DNA of 39,691 bases from Secundilactobacillus collinoides DSM 20515 = JCM 1123. Lineage in GTDB: Bacteria; Bacillota; Bacilli; Lactobacillales; Lactobacillaceae. The stretch covers positions 49,234 through 88,924 of the forward strand of contig NZ_AYYR01000129.1 of assembly GCF_001435975.1 (NCBI RefSeq). Direction: 5' to 3'. Each line of letters starts with the position of its first letter. The first letter of the stretch is position 1. Below are positions 1 through 7,741 of the stretch, in pieces. Made by a program: the position numbers and the translations under genes. Below the pieces are notes generated by a model. The model was not told where the DNA came from and did not search any database. It saw only the letters and a program-made list of their open reading frames with translations.

Positions 1-92
1 GGTGCCTTATACTCTGATTCCTTGTGCACGCTTATTATTTAATTCTCTGCAGATGCGCAGTTCTTCTGCGCGCTACCCTTACATTGCTGAAA
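1..92. other. Left-edge intergenic DNA with a small hairpin
   Basis: No coding sequence is visible. Positions 55-71 form a 6-bp hairpin (GCGCAG, five-base loop, CTGCGC) just before the structured repeat at 93. The other repeat copy also has a TGCGC-rich stretch upstream, so this may belong to a wider element. The previous gene lies outside the window. Confidence 0.4.
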
Positions 93-209
93 CGTGCTCC
101 GCGAGGCAGAGGGCTCCTGTATAAGCAACTTCCGGCACAAAATCCAAGACCGGGATTTTATGCCGGAAGTTGCTTATACTCCGCCCTCTAAACGCCTCGC
201 TCCGCACTC
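93..209 (-). repeat. Structured interspersed repeat, copy 1 (117 bp)
   Basis: A long imperfect inverted repeat. The outer arms are GTGCTCCGCGAGGC and GCCTCGCTCCGCAC, which pair except for a symmetric TCC/TCC internal loop. A middle stem follows, then a second internal loop (TCCTG opposite CTCC), then a stem of about 25 bp (ATAAGCAACTTCCGGC... back to ...GCCGGAAGTTGCTTAT) and a short apical loop. Copy 2 at 17564-17680 has exactly the same length and the same outer arms and loops, but different, still complementary, stem sequences. The one mismatch in the long stem is C.A on the plus strand, which becomes a G.U wobble on the minus strand, so a minus-strand RNA is favoured. It ends 15 bp before the permease start codon. 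I do not recognise the family. Confidence 0.85.
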
Positions 210-224
210 TTATCTGGAGGTTCT

Positions 225-1835
225 ATGAACACAAACAACAAAAAAATTGCTCTGTTCCCGCTTGTCATGCTGGCGCTTGGGTCGCTTATTGGTTCTGGTT
301 GGCTTTTTGGGTCTTGGGAAGCTACCAAGATTGCTGGACCCGCTGCCATTATTTCCTGGATTATTGGGGGGCTAATTATTGGCGCGATTGCTTACGATTA
401 CGTTGAAATCGGCGCCATGTTTCCTGAATCTGGTGGGATGAGCAAGTACGCGCAGTACTCCCACGGGTCACTGCTAGGCTTCATTGCTGCCTGGGCCAAC
501 TGGGTCTCGCTGATCACGCTGATTCCTATTGAAGCCGTGGCTGCCGTACAGTATATGAGCTCCTGGCCGTGGTCATGGGCGAAGTGGACACACCATTTTC
601 TAAGCGGTGGCGTCATTACCACATCCGGTTTGTTTGTGGTGTTCGGGTTCATTATCGTTTTTACCCTGCTGAACTTCTGGTCCGTTAAAATCTTGACCCA
701 CTTCACCAGTCTCATTTCGGTCTTTAAAATTGGGGTGCCGCTGCTGACCATCCTGTTGCTGACCATGTCCGGCTTCCATCCCGGCAACTACGGGACAAGC
801 TGGCATCAGTTTATGCCGTATGGCTCTGCGCCCATTTTCACTGCGACCTCGGCAGCTGGGATCATCTTCTCGTTTGATGCCTTTCAAACGGTTATCAACA
901 TGGGGAGTGAAATTACGAATCCCCGGAAGAACATCGGGCGTGGGATTACGATTTCACTGCTGATCAGTGGAATTATTTATATCATTCTGCAAAGCACCTT
1001 CATCACGGCCATGCCACCGGCAATGATCGCCAAATACGGTTGGCACGGCATCACCTTCAACTCACCGTTTGCGGATATGGCAATTTTGCTGGGCATTCAC
1101 TGGCTATCCGTCCTATTGTACATGGACGCCTTCGTTTCGCCGTTTGGGACCGGGGTCTCCTTCGTGGCTTCCACCGCGCGCGCCCTGTTTGCCATGGAAG
1201 GTAACCACCACATTCCTCGTTTTATCGGTAAAATCAATCCAAAATATGGGATTCCGCGTGCCGCCATGCTGGTCGATACTGTTCTAAGTATGGTGATGGT
1301 ATCGGTCTTCCGGTCATGGGCGGTACTGGCGACGGTGCTCTCAACGGCCACGTTGATTGCCTATCTGACGGGGCCAGTCACGGCGATGTCACTGCGAAAA
1401 ATGGGACCAAAATTACACCGGCCAGTTCGTTTGAAACGACTCCCGTGGATTGCCCCCATCTCGTTTGTCCTGGCATCACTGGCGACCTATTGGGCCATGT
1501 GGCCGACGACCGTTCAAGTTATTCTGGTGATTCTATTGGGTCTGCCCTTTTACTTCTACTACGAATGGAAAAACGGCTTCGTGGCAACTCGCAAAGCTTT
1601 CAAAGCCAGTTTGTGGATGATCGGTTACCTGATTTTTATCTCCATCATGTCCTACATCGGCAGCAAGCAGTTCAATGGTCAAAATTGGATCCCGTATCCG
1701 TTGGACTTCGTGGTCATTATTCTGGCGTCCCTTGGCTTCTACTACTGGGGCATCAAGAGTTACGTGGTGACTGCTGATTACTATAAGGCTGAAGAGCTGA
1801 ATAAATCGGTTGCGGGTGAAGACCCAGAAGACTAA
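225..1835 (+). CDS. APC-family amino acid permease, aspartate/proton symporter (YveA/AspP) type
   Basis: A 536-residue polytopic membrane protein of the amino acid-polyamine-organocation superfamily, with about twelve hydrophobic segments. The N-terminal unwound helix 1 motif (GSLIGSGWLFG, residues 18-28) and the YSHG, NYWSVK-like (NFWSVK), E(I)TNPRKNI and C-terminal SYIGS stretches resemble Bacillus subtilis YveA, an L-aspartate/L-glutamate proton symporter, so uptake of an acidic amino acid is the best guess. The substrate is inferred from resemblance only. The ATG is preceded by CTGGAGG at 214-220. It is monocistronic, lying between the repeat at 93-209 and a strong terminator at 1842-1882. 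No promoter could be separated from the repeat, which contains a TATACT-like string within its stem. Confidence 0.88.
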   Translation: MNTNNKKIALFPLVMLALGSLIGSGWLFGSWEATKIAGPAAIISWIIGGLIIGAIAYDYVEIGAMFPESGGMSKYAQYSHGSLLGFIAAWANWVSLITLIPIEAVAAVQYMSSWPWSWAKWTHHFLSGGVITTSGLFVVFGFIIVFTLLNFWSVKILTHFTSLISVFKIGVPLLTILLLTMSGFHPGNYGTSWHQFMPYGSAPIFTATSAAGIIFSFDAFQTVINMGSEITNPRKNIGRGITISLLISGIIYIILQSTFITAMPPAMIAKYGWHGITFNSPFADMAILLGIHWLSVLLYMDAFVSPFGTGVSFVASTARALFAMEGNHHIPRFIGKINPKYGIPRAAMLVDTVLSMVMVSVFRSWAVLATVLSTATLIAYLTGPVTAMSLRKMGPKLHRPVRLKRLPWIAPISFVLASLATYWAMWPTTVQVILVILLGLPFYFYYEWKNGFVATRKAFKASLWMIGYLIFISIMSYIGSKQFNGQNWIPYPLDFVVIILASLGFYYWGIKSYVVTADYYKAEELNKSVAGEDPED

Positions 1836-1841
1836 TTACAC

Positions 1842-1882
1842 AAAAAAGAGACTGTTCAAATCATTTGAGCAGTCTCTTTTTA
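1842..1882 (+). terminator. Rho-independent terminator of the permease (bidirectional)
   Basis: The stem AAAAAGAGACTG pairs with CAGTCTCTTTTT around an inner TCAAA/TTTGA stem, followed by a T run. It also faces the leftward operon that ends at 1907, so it can serve both strands. Confidence 0.9.
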
Positions 1883-1906
1883 TCAGTAGGAAACATCATC
1901 TTAATA

Positions 1907-2497
1907 TTAATTGAGCGGCTTTAACGGTTTGATCACCTTCGCCGGGACACCAGCCGCAATAACGTTATCCGGAATGTCACTGACAACCACCGCGCCGGCG
2001 CCAATAATCACATTGTTCCCAATATGAACACCGCCAGTGACCGTCACGTTGCCGCCGATCCAGACATCATCGCCGATTGAAATCGGTGACGTGTAGGTGG
2101 TGAGATATCTGCTGCCGTCCGGACGCGTGCCGAAACGCGCATTCGCATTGATGGCGTGCTTGCCGCAATAGAGTTTTGTGTCCGGTGCGATCACGACCCG
2201 GTCGCCCAGCGTGATTAAATTGGAATCCTGAAACGTCACGTTACTGTTAATAAACACATTGTCACCGATTTTCGTGTGGGCCCCGTAGAGGATGGCGAAG
2301 TTGTCGCCAACGGCATCATCCGTTCCGGAGGCACCCAGCATGTGTTTGATTGTTGTGTTTCGGACGTCCAATGAGGTTTTACCATCATTGATAGTTGCTA
2401 AGTCTTTTTTCGTATTGGCCATCATGGTTTGCAGCTCTGGATCCAAGTAGTTGTATTCTTGACCAGCTAAAAGTTTTTCGTGTTCTGTCATTGTCAT
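1907..2497 (-). CDS. Maltose-O-acetyltransferase-like sugar acetyltransferase (left-handed beta helix)
   Basis: 196 residues with the N-terminal Mac-type helical segment (about 1-55) and hexapeptide repeats forming a left-handed beta helix (about 65-190; VFINSN, VVIAPD, VWIGGN, VIIGAGAVV). The usual catalytic histidine is probably H114 in YCGKHAINANAR. The family transfers acetyl from acetyl-CoA to sugar hydroxyls or related small acceptors; the real substrate is unknown. It is the last gene of the leftward operon, 11 bp after the YciI gene, and its start has AGGA about 9 nt upstream. A second family member opens the same operon (4637-5176) and a third sits at 38990-39604. Confidence 0.88.
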   Translation of the reverse strand: MTMTEHEKLLAGQEYNYLDPELQTMMANTKKDLATINDGKTSLDVRNTTIKHMLGASGTDDAVGDNFAILYGAHTKIGDNVFINSNVTFQDSNLITLGDRVVIAPDTKLYCGKHAINANARFGTRPDGSRYLTTYTSPISIGDDVWIGGNVTVTGGVHIGNNVIIGAGAVVVSDIPDNVIAAGVPAKVIKPLKPLN

Positions 2498-2508
2498 TTT
2501 TATTTTTC

Positions 2509-2805
2509 CTACTTTCCTTGAAATTGTGAAAGTGCCGGTGAGACTTCATCTGCAGAAAACTCATTGACATCATAGTGGGCAATGTCCGGATAATAAGCGT
2601 CTTGCGAAATGAGTTGGTCCAGCGCCGACCTGGATTCGGCCTGCGCAATGATGACCCCTGACATTGCGTGAGTTTTAGACGGTCCAACAAGTAAAAAATG
2701 ACCGTCTTCGATATGCTGATTAAACCAGGCCTGATGCTTTTCAAAATGCGCCTTAGCCAAGGCAGCACTTTCTTCTTTTGTAACCGTCATACTGATGACA
2801 TACAT
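2509..2805 (-). CDS. YciI-like domain protein
   Basis: 98 residues with the small dimeric alpha/beta fold of the YciI/YCII family (ferredoxin-like). Visible family marks are H28/H32-type residues in AHFEKHQAWFNQHI, the GHFLLVGPSK turn, and the G-V-I-I-A strand. Members usually act as small accessory enzymes or dehydrochlorinase-like proteins in catabolic operons; no reaction can be assigned. The reading frame stays open further upstream, but a perfect AGGAGGA at 2812-2818 places the start at 2805. It lies between the amidohydrolase and an acetyltransferase in the LysR-linked operon. Confidence 0.82.
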   Translation of the reverse strand: MYVISMTVTKEESAALAKAHFEKHQAWFNQHIEDGHFLLVGPSKTHAMSGVIIAQAESRSALDQLISQDAYYPDIAHYDVNEFSADEVSPALSQFQGK

Positions 2806-2869
2806 GATAAGTCCTCCTATTATTGCGGAAGTCTGAGCACACTGATCGCGTCGCTTTTGCGCAACGTGT

Positions 2870-3790
2870 TCAGTGTAATTGCACAAAATTAGTTTTAAAA
2901 ATCTTCTCCCGGTCGCTTTCAGACAGCGGCAGGGCGTTAATGGCATCCTCGATCACCTGTGACGCACCGATTGGCGGCACGCCCAGCGGTTCATCAGTAC
3001 CAAAAAGCACGTGGTCGGTGCCAAAAAATGCGATGGCAAGCGCTAAGGCATTCGGATTGCCCAGAATCGCGGTATCCACGTAGAATTTTTTAAAGGCTTG
3101 ATAATTCGCCTCACCCTGAATATACCGGATACGCTCGGCAAAATACGGCACCATAGCCCCCGCGTGATGAACGATGACCTTTAAATTTGGATACTGGCTG
3201 AAATACTGCGCGTTGACGATATTGTTCATCGCCAGCGTTTGTTCATATTCCCAGCTGAACGTGATATTGTTATCGGTTTTGGTTTCATCAAAAATCGGGT
3301 GCAGCCAAATGGGTGCGTCAATATCGGCCATTTTTTGAAAAATCGGTTGAAATTCAGTCGCCGTTATCGGTTTCTTTAAAGCACGGGTGAATAATTGAAT
3401 GCCGAGCATCGGACCGTGGACCACATCATCATCAATGATTTTGAGTGCTTCTGGCACGTTATTCATCGGCACCATCGCGACACTGCCGGCAAACTGCTGC
3501 GGGTATTGCTGACAAATCGAAATAAGTGCCTCATTGGCCTGTCGAGTGACGTCAGCCGCTTCATTTGGTGCCATGTAATCCTCAGGGTTCAGATTGACTG
3601 CCGATAAAATTTCAGCTTGTCCTGGCAAAATACTGTCTTTGTCCGCCGCAATATCATTTAACAACGGCTGACGCATCCACGGCGCTATCGCATCAGGAGC
3701 AACAGCGAGCACTTTTTGTTTCAATTGTGTCGGCAGCGTATGCGCGAACACATCAATAATCTTAGCGTGATCCTCATTCTGATTGATCAT
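2870..3790 (-). CDS. ACMSD-type amidohydrolase / decarboxylase (COG2159)
   Basis: 306 residues with a TIM-barrel metal-dependent hydrolase pattern: D13-V-F15-A-H17 near the N terminus, H164 (WLHPIF), H208/H209 (VIVHHAG) and D266 (FGTDEPLG). The family hydrolyses or decarboxylates small, often aromatic, carboxylates. The canonical DxHxH metal motif reads D-V-F-A-H here, so the first histidine is phenylalanine; I believe related Gram-positive proteins share this, but the metal site would be altered. It is the third gene of the operon divergent from the LysR regulator. The Shine-Dalgarno (AAAGGG) is only moderate. The substrate is unknown. Confidence 0.85.
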   Translation of the reverse strand: MINQNEDHAKIIDVFAHTLPTQLKQKVLAVAPDAIAPWMRQPLLNDIAADKDSILPGQAEILSAVNLNPEDYMAPNEAADVTRQANEALISICQQYPQQFAGSVAMVPMNNVPEALKIIDDDVVHGPMLGIQLFTRALKKPITATEFQPIFQKMADIDAPIWLHPIFDETKTDNNITFSWEYEQTLAMNNIVNAQYFSQYPNLKVIVHHAGAMVPYFAERIRYIQGEANYQAFKKFYVDTAILGNPNALALAIAFFGTDHVLFGTDEPLGVPPIGASQVIEDAINALPLSESDREKIFKTNFVQLH

Positions 3791-3922
3791 AGGCTTACCC
3801 TTTCACGTGAACTAAGCAACGGTACGCAATTAATGACTCGCCATAACAACGGTTATTTGGTGACAATAATCACCTACAATGCGTTTGGATTCAAGCTGCA
3901 CAATCAGCGCAAAACACCAGTG

Positions 3923-4564
3923 CTAGATCCAACTCGGCTGGTCGCCATCGGTACCCGGTTTGTCCAAACCGATACTGTCGTTTTGATACAGCGAAGGATC
4001 TTTCAACAAGCGAATCACGAAGTCCGCAACACTTTTCCTAGAGACCTCCGTCCCCTTAAACGGCTCAGTGGCACTGGTCGTTTCATAGGCAACTTCATCG
4101 TTGTTGGTCAGCCAGGCTGGCCGAAGCTGGGTCGTCACAATTTCCGGCGTTTTAAGGATCAGGTCATTTGCCTTTCGAAAGCCGGGCAAAAAGGCGGCAA
4201 TTGCTTGTTCATTCCACGCCCCGAATTTGCCAGGAACTTCGTTAAGGGCACCTAGGGCGCTGTAGAAAATAAGCCGGTGGACTCCCGCTTGTTTCATGGC
4301 AGCGAGCAGCTCACTGGTTAGGTCAGCCAAATCAGTACCGCCCAAATTAGAGTAGACAACGTCCACATCCGTTAACGCCTTGACCAAAGTCTCGGTCTGC
4401 TTCACGTCCCCTTCGACCACGGTCACGCGATCAGCCTTCGCCCAATCACCCAATCTTTTAGCATCTCTTAGGAATAAAACAAGCTCATCAGTTGTGTCTG
4501 CAATTAACCGTTTTGCAACTAGCTGTGCGGTGGCGCCATGGGCACCGGCAATTAAAATTTTCAT
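3923..4564 (-). CDS. NAD(P)-binding atypical SDR (NmrA/YhfK-like)
   Basis: 213 residues. The N terminus MKILIAGAHGATAQLV carries the Rossmann glycine motif of atypical short-chain dehydrogenases. VVEGDV (about residues 50-55) and the VDVVYSNLGGT strand fit the NmrA/YhfK group, and the length is typical (about 210). Members reduce or sense NAD(P)H-linked small molecules; no substrate is evident. AGGAG lies 7 nt before the ATG. It is the second gene of the LysR-divergent operon, 72 bp after the acetyltransferase and 132 bp before the amidohydrolase. That gap shows no terminator that I can see. Confidence 0.83.
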   Translation of the reverse strand: MKILIAGAHGATAQLVAKRLIADTTDELVLFLRDAKRLGDWAKADRVTVVEGDVKQTETLVKALTDVDVVYSNLGGTDLADLTSELLAAMKQAGVHRLIFYSALGALNEVPGKFGAWNEQAIAAFLPGFRKANDLILKTPEIVTTQLRPAWLTNNDEVAYETTSATEPFKGTEVSRKSVADFVIRLLKDPSLYQNDSIGLDKPGTDGDQPSWI

Positions 4565-4636
4565 TTTATATCTCCTCTGAATTAACTTTGTGTTTAAATC
4601 TACTGAACAGCACTTCTGTGTCGAAACGCTGATGTC

Positions 4637-5176
4637 TTAGTCATCAGGTATTGTTTTGATGATTTTGGCAGGCACACCAGCAACAACGGTATTGTCCGGC
4701 ACATCCTTCGTCACCACAGCGCCGGCACCGACCACGGCATTTTTGCCAATGGTCACACCCGGCAAAATAACCGCCCGAGCGCCAACCCAAGCATTTTCCA
4801 TGATATGGATCGCACTCACGAATAATTCCCGTCGGTGTTTTGGCGCCAGGTCATGATTGACGGTGATGAGAGATGCACCAGGCCCGATCAGCGCCCCATC
4901 ATCAAGCGTGATACCGCCGAGATCCGTCATCTGCACGTTTGAATTCAAGATGATGTTCTTACCAAAATGCAAGTCGCCACCGTAATCCGTATAGAACGGC
5001 AGTTTCATTTGAAAATTTTCTGGCGTTGGCCTGCCGGTGATTTCCGACATCATCTGCGCAATCATTTTGCTATTGTGCGCGTGTTCGTTCATATCCTGAA
5101 CCAATCGTTGATTGCGGTCGATCACAGCCCGACGTTGCGCCAAGTCCGTTGCGGTTAGTTGTATCGTTTTTGTCAT
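4637..5176 (-). CDS. Hexapeptide-repeat acetyltransferase (maltose/galactoside acetyltransferase family)
   Basis: 179 residues: N-terminal helical Mac-like region (1-55), then left-handed beta-helix repeats, with the likely catalytic H108 in ITVNHDL and the C-terminal [16 protein letters not shown] coils. The frame is open for 29 more codons upstream, but AGGAGG at 5182-5188 fixes the start at 5176. It opens the leftward operon, with a promoter (TTAACA 5242-5237, 17 bp, TAAACT 5219-5214) beneath a LysR-type box. It is only distantly similar to the operon's last gene, so this is probably not a recent duplication. Acetyl acceptor unknown. Confidence 0.88.
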   Translation of the reverse strand: MTKTIQLTATDLAQRRAVIDRNQRLVQDMNEHAHNSKMIAQMMSEITGRPTPENFQMKLPFYTDYGGDLHFGKNIILNSNVQMTDLGGITLDDGALIGPGASLITVNHDLAPKHRRELFVSAIHIMENAWVGARAVILPGVTIGKNAVVGAGAVVTKDVPDNTVVAGVPAKIIKTIPDD

Positions 5177-5202
5177 GTCTTTGCCTCCTGTCATCCAATT
5201 TA

Positions 5203-5260
5203 TTGATACATAGAGTTTAATAGGATATGATGGCAATGTTAAATACCTATAATAAATAGG
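5203..5260. promoter_or_regulatory. Overlapping divergent promoters with a LysR-type box
   Basis: Leftward promoter: TTAACA (5242-5237), 17-bp spacer, TAAACT (5219-5214). Rightward promoter for the LysR gene: TTGATA (5203-5208), 17-bp spacer, TATGAT (5226-5231). The inverted repeat CCTAT-N5-ATAGG at 5246-5260 is a T-N11-A LysR box. It lies just upstream of the leftward -35 and just downstream of the regulator's own -10. That geometry predicts activation of the operon and repression of the regulator by one bound protein. Confidence 0.72.
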
Positions 5261-5293
5261 CATCTATTCAGTTTAGCTATCGGAGGCGGTACC

Positions 5294-6172
5294 ATGGAAA
5301 TTCGCGTACTACGTTATTTTGTGTCCGTTGCTCAAACCCATAACATGTCAGAATCCGCACGCATCCTGCACGTCTCACAGCCCACCCTTTCACGGCAGAT
5401 TGCTGATTTGGAGACCGAATTAGGCGGCCCGTTATTTGAACGGCGCTCCCGCGAGATGGTGCTGACACCAACAGGCAGATATTTATTCGAAAAAACAACC
5501 ACGATCCTAAAATTAGTTGATAAGACCACTGCCAACGTTCAGGCCCAACAGGTCAACGTCTCGGGCACCTTAGACATCGGCGCGGGTGAGAGCATTCAAT
5601 TAAAGTCGCTGATGAATTTATTAGGCCACTTTCAGATCGACTACCCAGACGTCGTCGTGCACCTGCATACCGGCAACGCGATGGCGATAGAGACCCAGTT
5701 GGAAAACGGGGTCCTTGATATCGGCGTCGTTATGGGTCGGCGCGATCTTCATCTGTTCAACGCGTTGCACCTTCCCGGGGAAAATCAGTGGGGCCTGCTG
5801 ATGCCGGCAAACAGTCCCCTTCTTCAAAAAACCGCAATTGCCCCCAATGATTTAATTGGTCTGCCGTTACTGGTTTCCGAACAATCCTTACTCCGCGAAT
5901 TTTTTGCCGACTGGTGGCGCAATGTTGCTGATGAAATCACAGTCGTTGGCACTTACGATTTAATCTATAATGCTGGCCTGCTGATGCAGGAAAGGAACTG
6001 CTACGCTATCGGATTTGATGGGTTGATCAGCGGGGAGACCTCAAGCAAGCTTGCGTTCAGACCGCTGAGCCCGGCACTATCCGAGCCCAATAATGTCATC
6101 TGGTCAAAAAATCAGCAGTTGTCATCCGCCGCGTCGCTATTTATTAAGCGTGTCCAAGCGACCTTTGAATAA
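5294..6172 (+). CDS. LysR-family transcriptional regulator
   Basis: 292 residues, the usual family length. The N-terminal winged helix-turn-helix (residues 1-60: RYFVSVAQTHNMSESARILHVSQPTLSRQIADLE) is followed by a two-lobed effector domain (about 90-290; LDIGAGES..., DIGVV). GGAGG at 5282-5286 supports the ATG. It is divergent from the acetyltransferase/NmrA/amidohydrolase/YciI/acetyltransferase operon and very likely controls it through the box at 5246-5260; the effector should be a substrate or product of that pathway. It is followed by the terminator at 6241-6280. Confidence 0.92.
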   Translation: MEIRVLRYFVSVAQTHNMSESARILHVSQPTLSRQIADLETELGGPLFERRSREMVLTPTGRYLFEKTTTILKLVDKTTANVQAQQVNVSGTLDIGAGESIQLKSLMNLLGHFQIDYPDVVVHLHTGNAMAIETQLENGVLDIGVVMGRRDLHLFNALHLPGENQWGLLMPANSPLLQKTAIAPNDLIGLPLLVSEQSLLREFFADWWRNVADEITVVGTYDLIYNAGLLMQERNCYAIGFDGLISGETSSKLAFRPLSPALSEPNNVIWSKNQQLSSAASLFIKRVQATFE

Positions 6173-6240
6173 CGCTTTCGTTCCGCACGTAATCTCACCC
6201 TTTCCTGTCTTAAACGTTAGCGAAAAGGCCTCACAATAAC

Positions 6241-6280
6241 AAAAAAACGGTATGGGCAGTTAAGCCCATATCGTTTTTTT
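6241..6280 (+). terminator. Bidirectional terminator between LysR gene and phosphodiesterase
   Basis: Stem AAAAACGGTATGGGC / GCCCATATCGTTTTTT with loop AGTTAA. Runs of A and T on opposite sides allow it to act for the LysR gene (+) and for the convergent phosphodiesterase gene (-), whose stop codon touches the stem. Confidence 0.88.
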
Positions 6281-7049
6281 ATTGTGCCCGAAACGCTTCT
6301 GGAAAGCGGTGGCTAATATCTGTAAACACCCCATCAACGCCCCAGTTAAACAGCTGGTACGCCGTGCGGAGGTTATTGACGGTCCAAACGTTCAGCTGGT
6401 AACCCGCCTGTTTCAGCTTTCTCACCCGTTCCTGGGTCAACCCGCGAACGTCCGGGTGAATGATCTTCGAGCCGGTGGCATCCGCCACGGCCGCCCAATT
6501 TTCGTTCAACTGGTTGCGTTTAAACAAGATTGCTGTCGGGGTCTCAGGACTTAACGCCTTGAACTGCTTCAGCATGCTTGCATTAAAGCTTGAAACAATC
6601 ACCTGGGAAGTTGGCGACACCCGTTTTAGTTCCGCTGCAAAGCCATCAATCAGCTTGGCAGCACGTTCGTCACCGCCCAAATACGGTTTCAACTCAAAGT
6701 TCACATTGAGGCCATCAGCATTGATCAAATCGATCAACTGCGTCAAAGTTGGGATACGCTGTCCTGTGAACTCGGGGCCAAACCACGACCCGGCATCAGC
6801 AGATTCGACCTCCACCAATGTAAGTTCGTGGATGGCACCTTTTTTATCGGTCGTCCGGTCAATACTTTCGTCATGCAGGATCACAATGTGACCGTCTGCC
6901 GTGAGGTCCAGATCTGTTTCCAGCCAGTGTACGCCACTTTCCTTGACCTTATGAAAGGCGGCCAGGGTGTTTTCTGGGGCTAACTGGGACATGCCGCGAT
7001 GGGCAAAAATACGTTTTGTTGTTGCATCAATATTGTTATTGTTTAACAT
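6279..7049 (-). CDS. Glycerophosphodiester phosphodiesterase (GDPD family)
   Basis: 256 residues with a TIM-barrel GDPD domain over nearly the whole length. Catalytic and metal residues are visible as H17-R18 (AHRG), PENT (25-28), E44/D46 (ETDLD) and H59 (ILHD), plus NFELK and the C-terminal NVWTVN. The enzyme hydrolyses glycerophosphodiesters to glycerol-3-phosphate and an alcohol. There is no signal peptide, so it acts in the cytosol. Its ATG overlaps the stop codon of the universal stress gene by one base (TAATG), which implies translational coupling. Confidence 0.93.
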   Translation of the reverse strand: MLNNNNIDATTKRIFAHRGMSQLAPENTLAAFHKVKESGVHWLETDLDLTADGHIVILHDESIDRTTDKKGAIHELTLVEVESADAGSWFGPEFTGQRIPTLTQLIDLINADGLNVNFELKPYLGGDERAAKLIDGFAAELKRVSPTSQVIVSSFNASMLKQFKALSPETPTAILFKRNQLNENWAAVADATGSKIIHPDVRGLTQERVRKLKQAGYQLNVWTVNNLRTAYQLFNWGVDGVFTDISHRFPEAFRAQ

Positions 7050-7492
7050 TAGCGCACGACCATTACTGAAATTGGCGCGTACTTCGCCATATAAGCGGCT
7101 TGCGAGCCGAACCGTTTCCGGATTCCCGATTTGGCCAGTGAACCAATGACAAGCAGGTCTGGTTTCAATGCAGGAATAATTTCCTTAACAATGGTCTCGC
7201 CAGGATCACCTTCTGAAACAGCGGTGTTCACTTTTTTAATGCCGAAACGTAAGGCCAGATTTCGGTATTCTTCCAAGTGTTTGGTCAATTCATCACGCTT
7301 GCCGTGGACAAAGTCTTTACTGAGTGCCTGATAAACGTTCATGTCATCCGATTCTAAAATTGAGGTGATGGTCAGCTCGGCGTCATCGCTCTTAGCACGG
7401 TTCATTGCGTAACGAAAGGCCAGCTGAGCGTCGGGTGAATCATCGACCCCCACCAAAATATGGGTAAACTTCTTTGGATCCATTTCTGACAC
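7049..7492 (-). CDS. Universal stress protein (UspA family)
   Basis: 147 residues with the Usp alpha/beta fold: N-terminal ILVGVDDSPDAQLAFRYA, then the C-terminal nucleotide loop GSLAKSGIRKRFGSQAAYM. The classic ATP motif G-2x-G-9x-G-S/T is degenerate because the second glycine is alanine (GSLA), so ATP binding is uncertain. The start at 7492 is GTG; an in-frame ATG lies at 7483, and neither has a well-spaced Shine-Dalgarno (AGGAAG lies rather far upstream). It is translated just before, and coupled to, the phosphodiesterase. A leader of about 100 nt precedes it. Confidence 0.88.
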   Translation of the reverse strand: MSEMDPKKFTHILVGVDDSPDAQLAFRYAMNRAKSDDAELTITSILESDDMNVYQALSKDFVHGKRDELTKHLEEYRNLALRFGIKKVNTAVSEGDPGETIVKEIIPALKPDLLVIGSLAKSGIRKRFGSQAAYMAKYAPISVMVVR

Positions 7493-7600
7493 GATAGATC
7501 AACTCGCTTCCTATGCCTGATTGAACAGGACGTTGCAATCATAAGCGGCCTGTCTCTTTGGCCCCTATTTTACCATGAACACACAGGATGAGAAAGAAAG
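7493..7600 (-). promoter_or_regulatory. Leader region of the universal stress gene
   Basis: On the minus strand a TAAAAT -10-like element is followed by about 85 nt with pairing potential (GGCC-N9-GGCC and CCTG-N6-CAGG) before the coding start. Lactobacillales usp genes are known to carry a conserved RNA upstream (the lacto-usp motif); I cannot confirm that this is it from sequence alone. Confidence 0.3.
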
Positions 7601-7689
7601 CAGTCAGCTTTAGTATCCGGATTCCCTTGGTCTTGTACAGCTGGTGATAAGAAAGTTTTCGGCCCAGTTTCCATCCGTGTAATTAACCC

Positions 7690-7731
7690 AAAAACCCACC
7701 GAATCGATAGTCAATCGCATTCGGTGGGTGT
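7690..7731 (-). terminator. Terminator of the GGDEF gene
   Basis: Minus-strand hairpin CCCACCGAATGCG / CGATTCGGTGGG, followed by TTTTTGGG. It lies 11 bp after the stop codon of the GGDEF gene. Confidence 0.8.
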
Positions 7732-7741
7732 GTTCAGTTGT

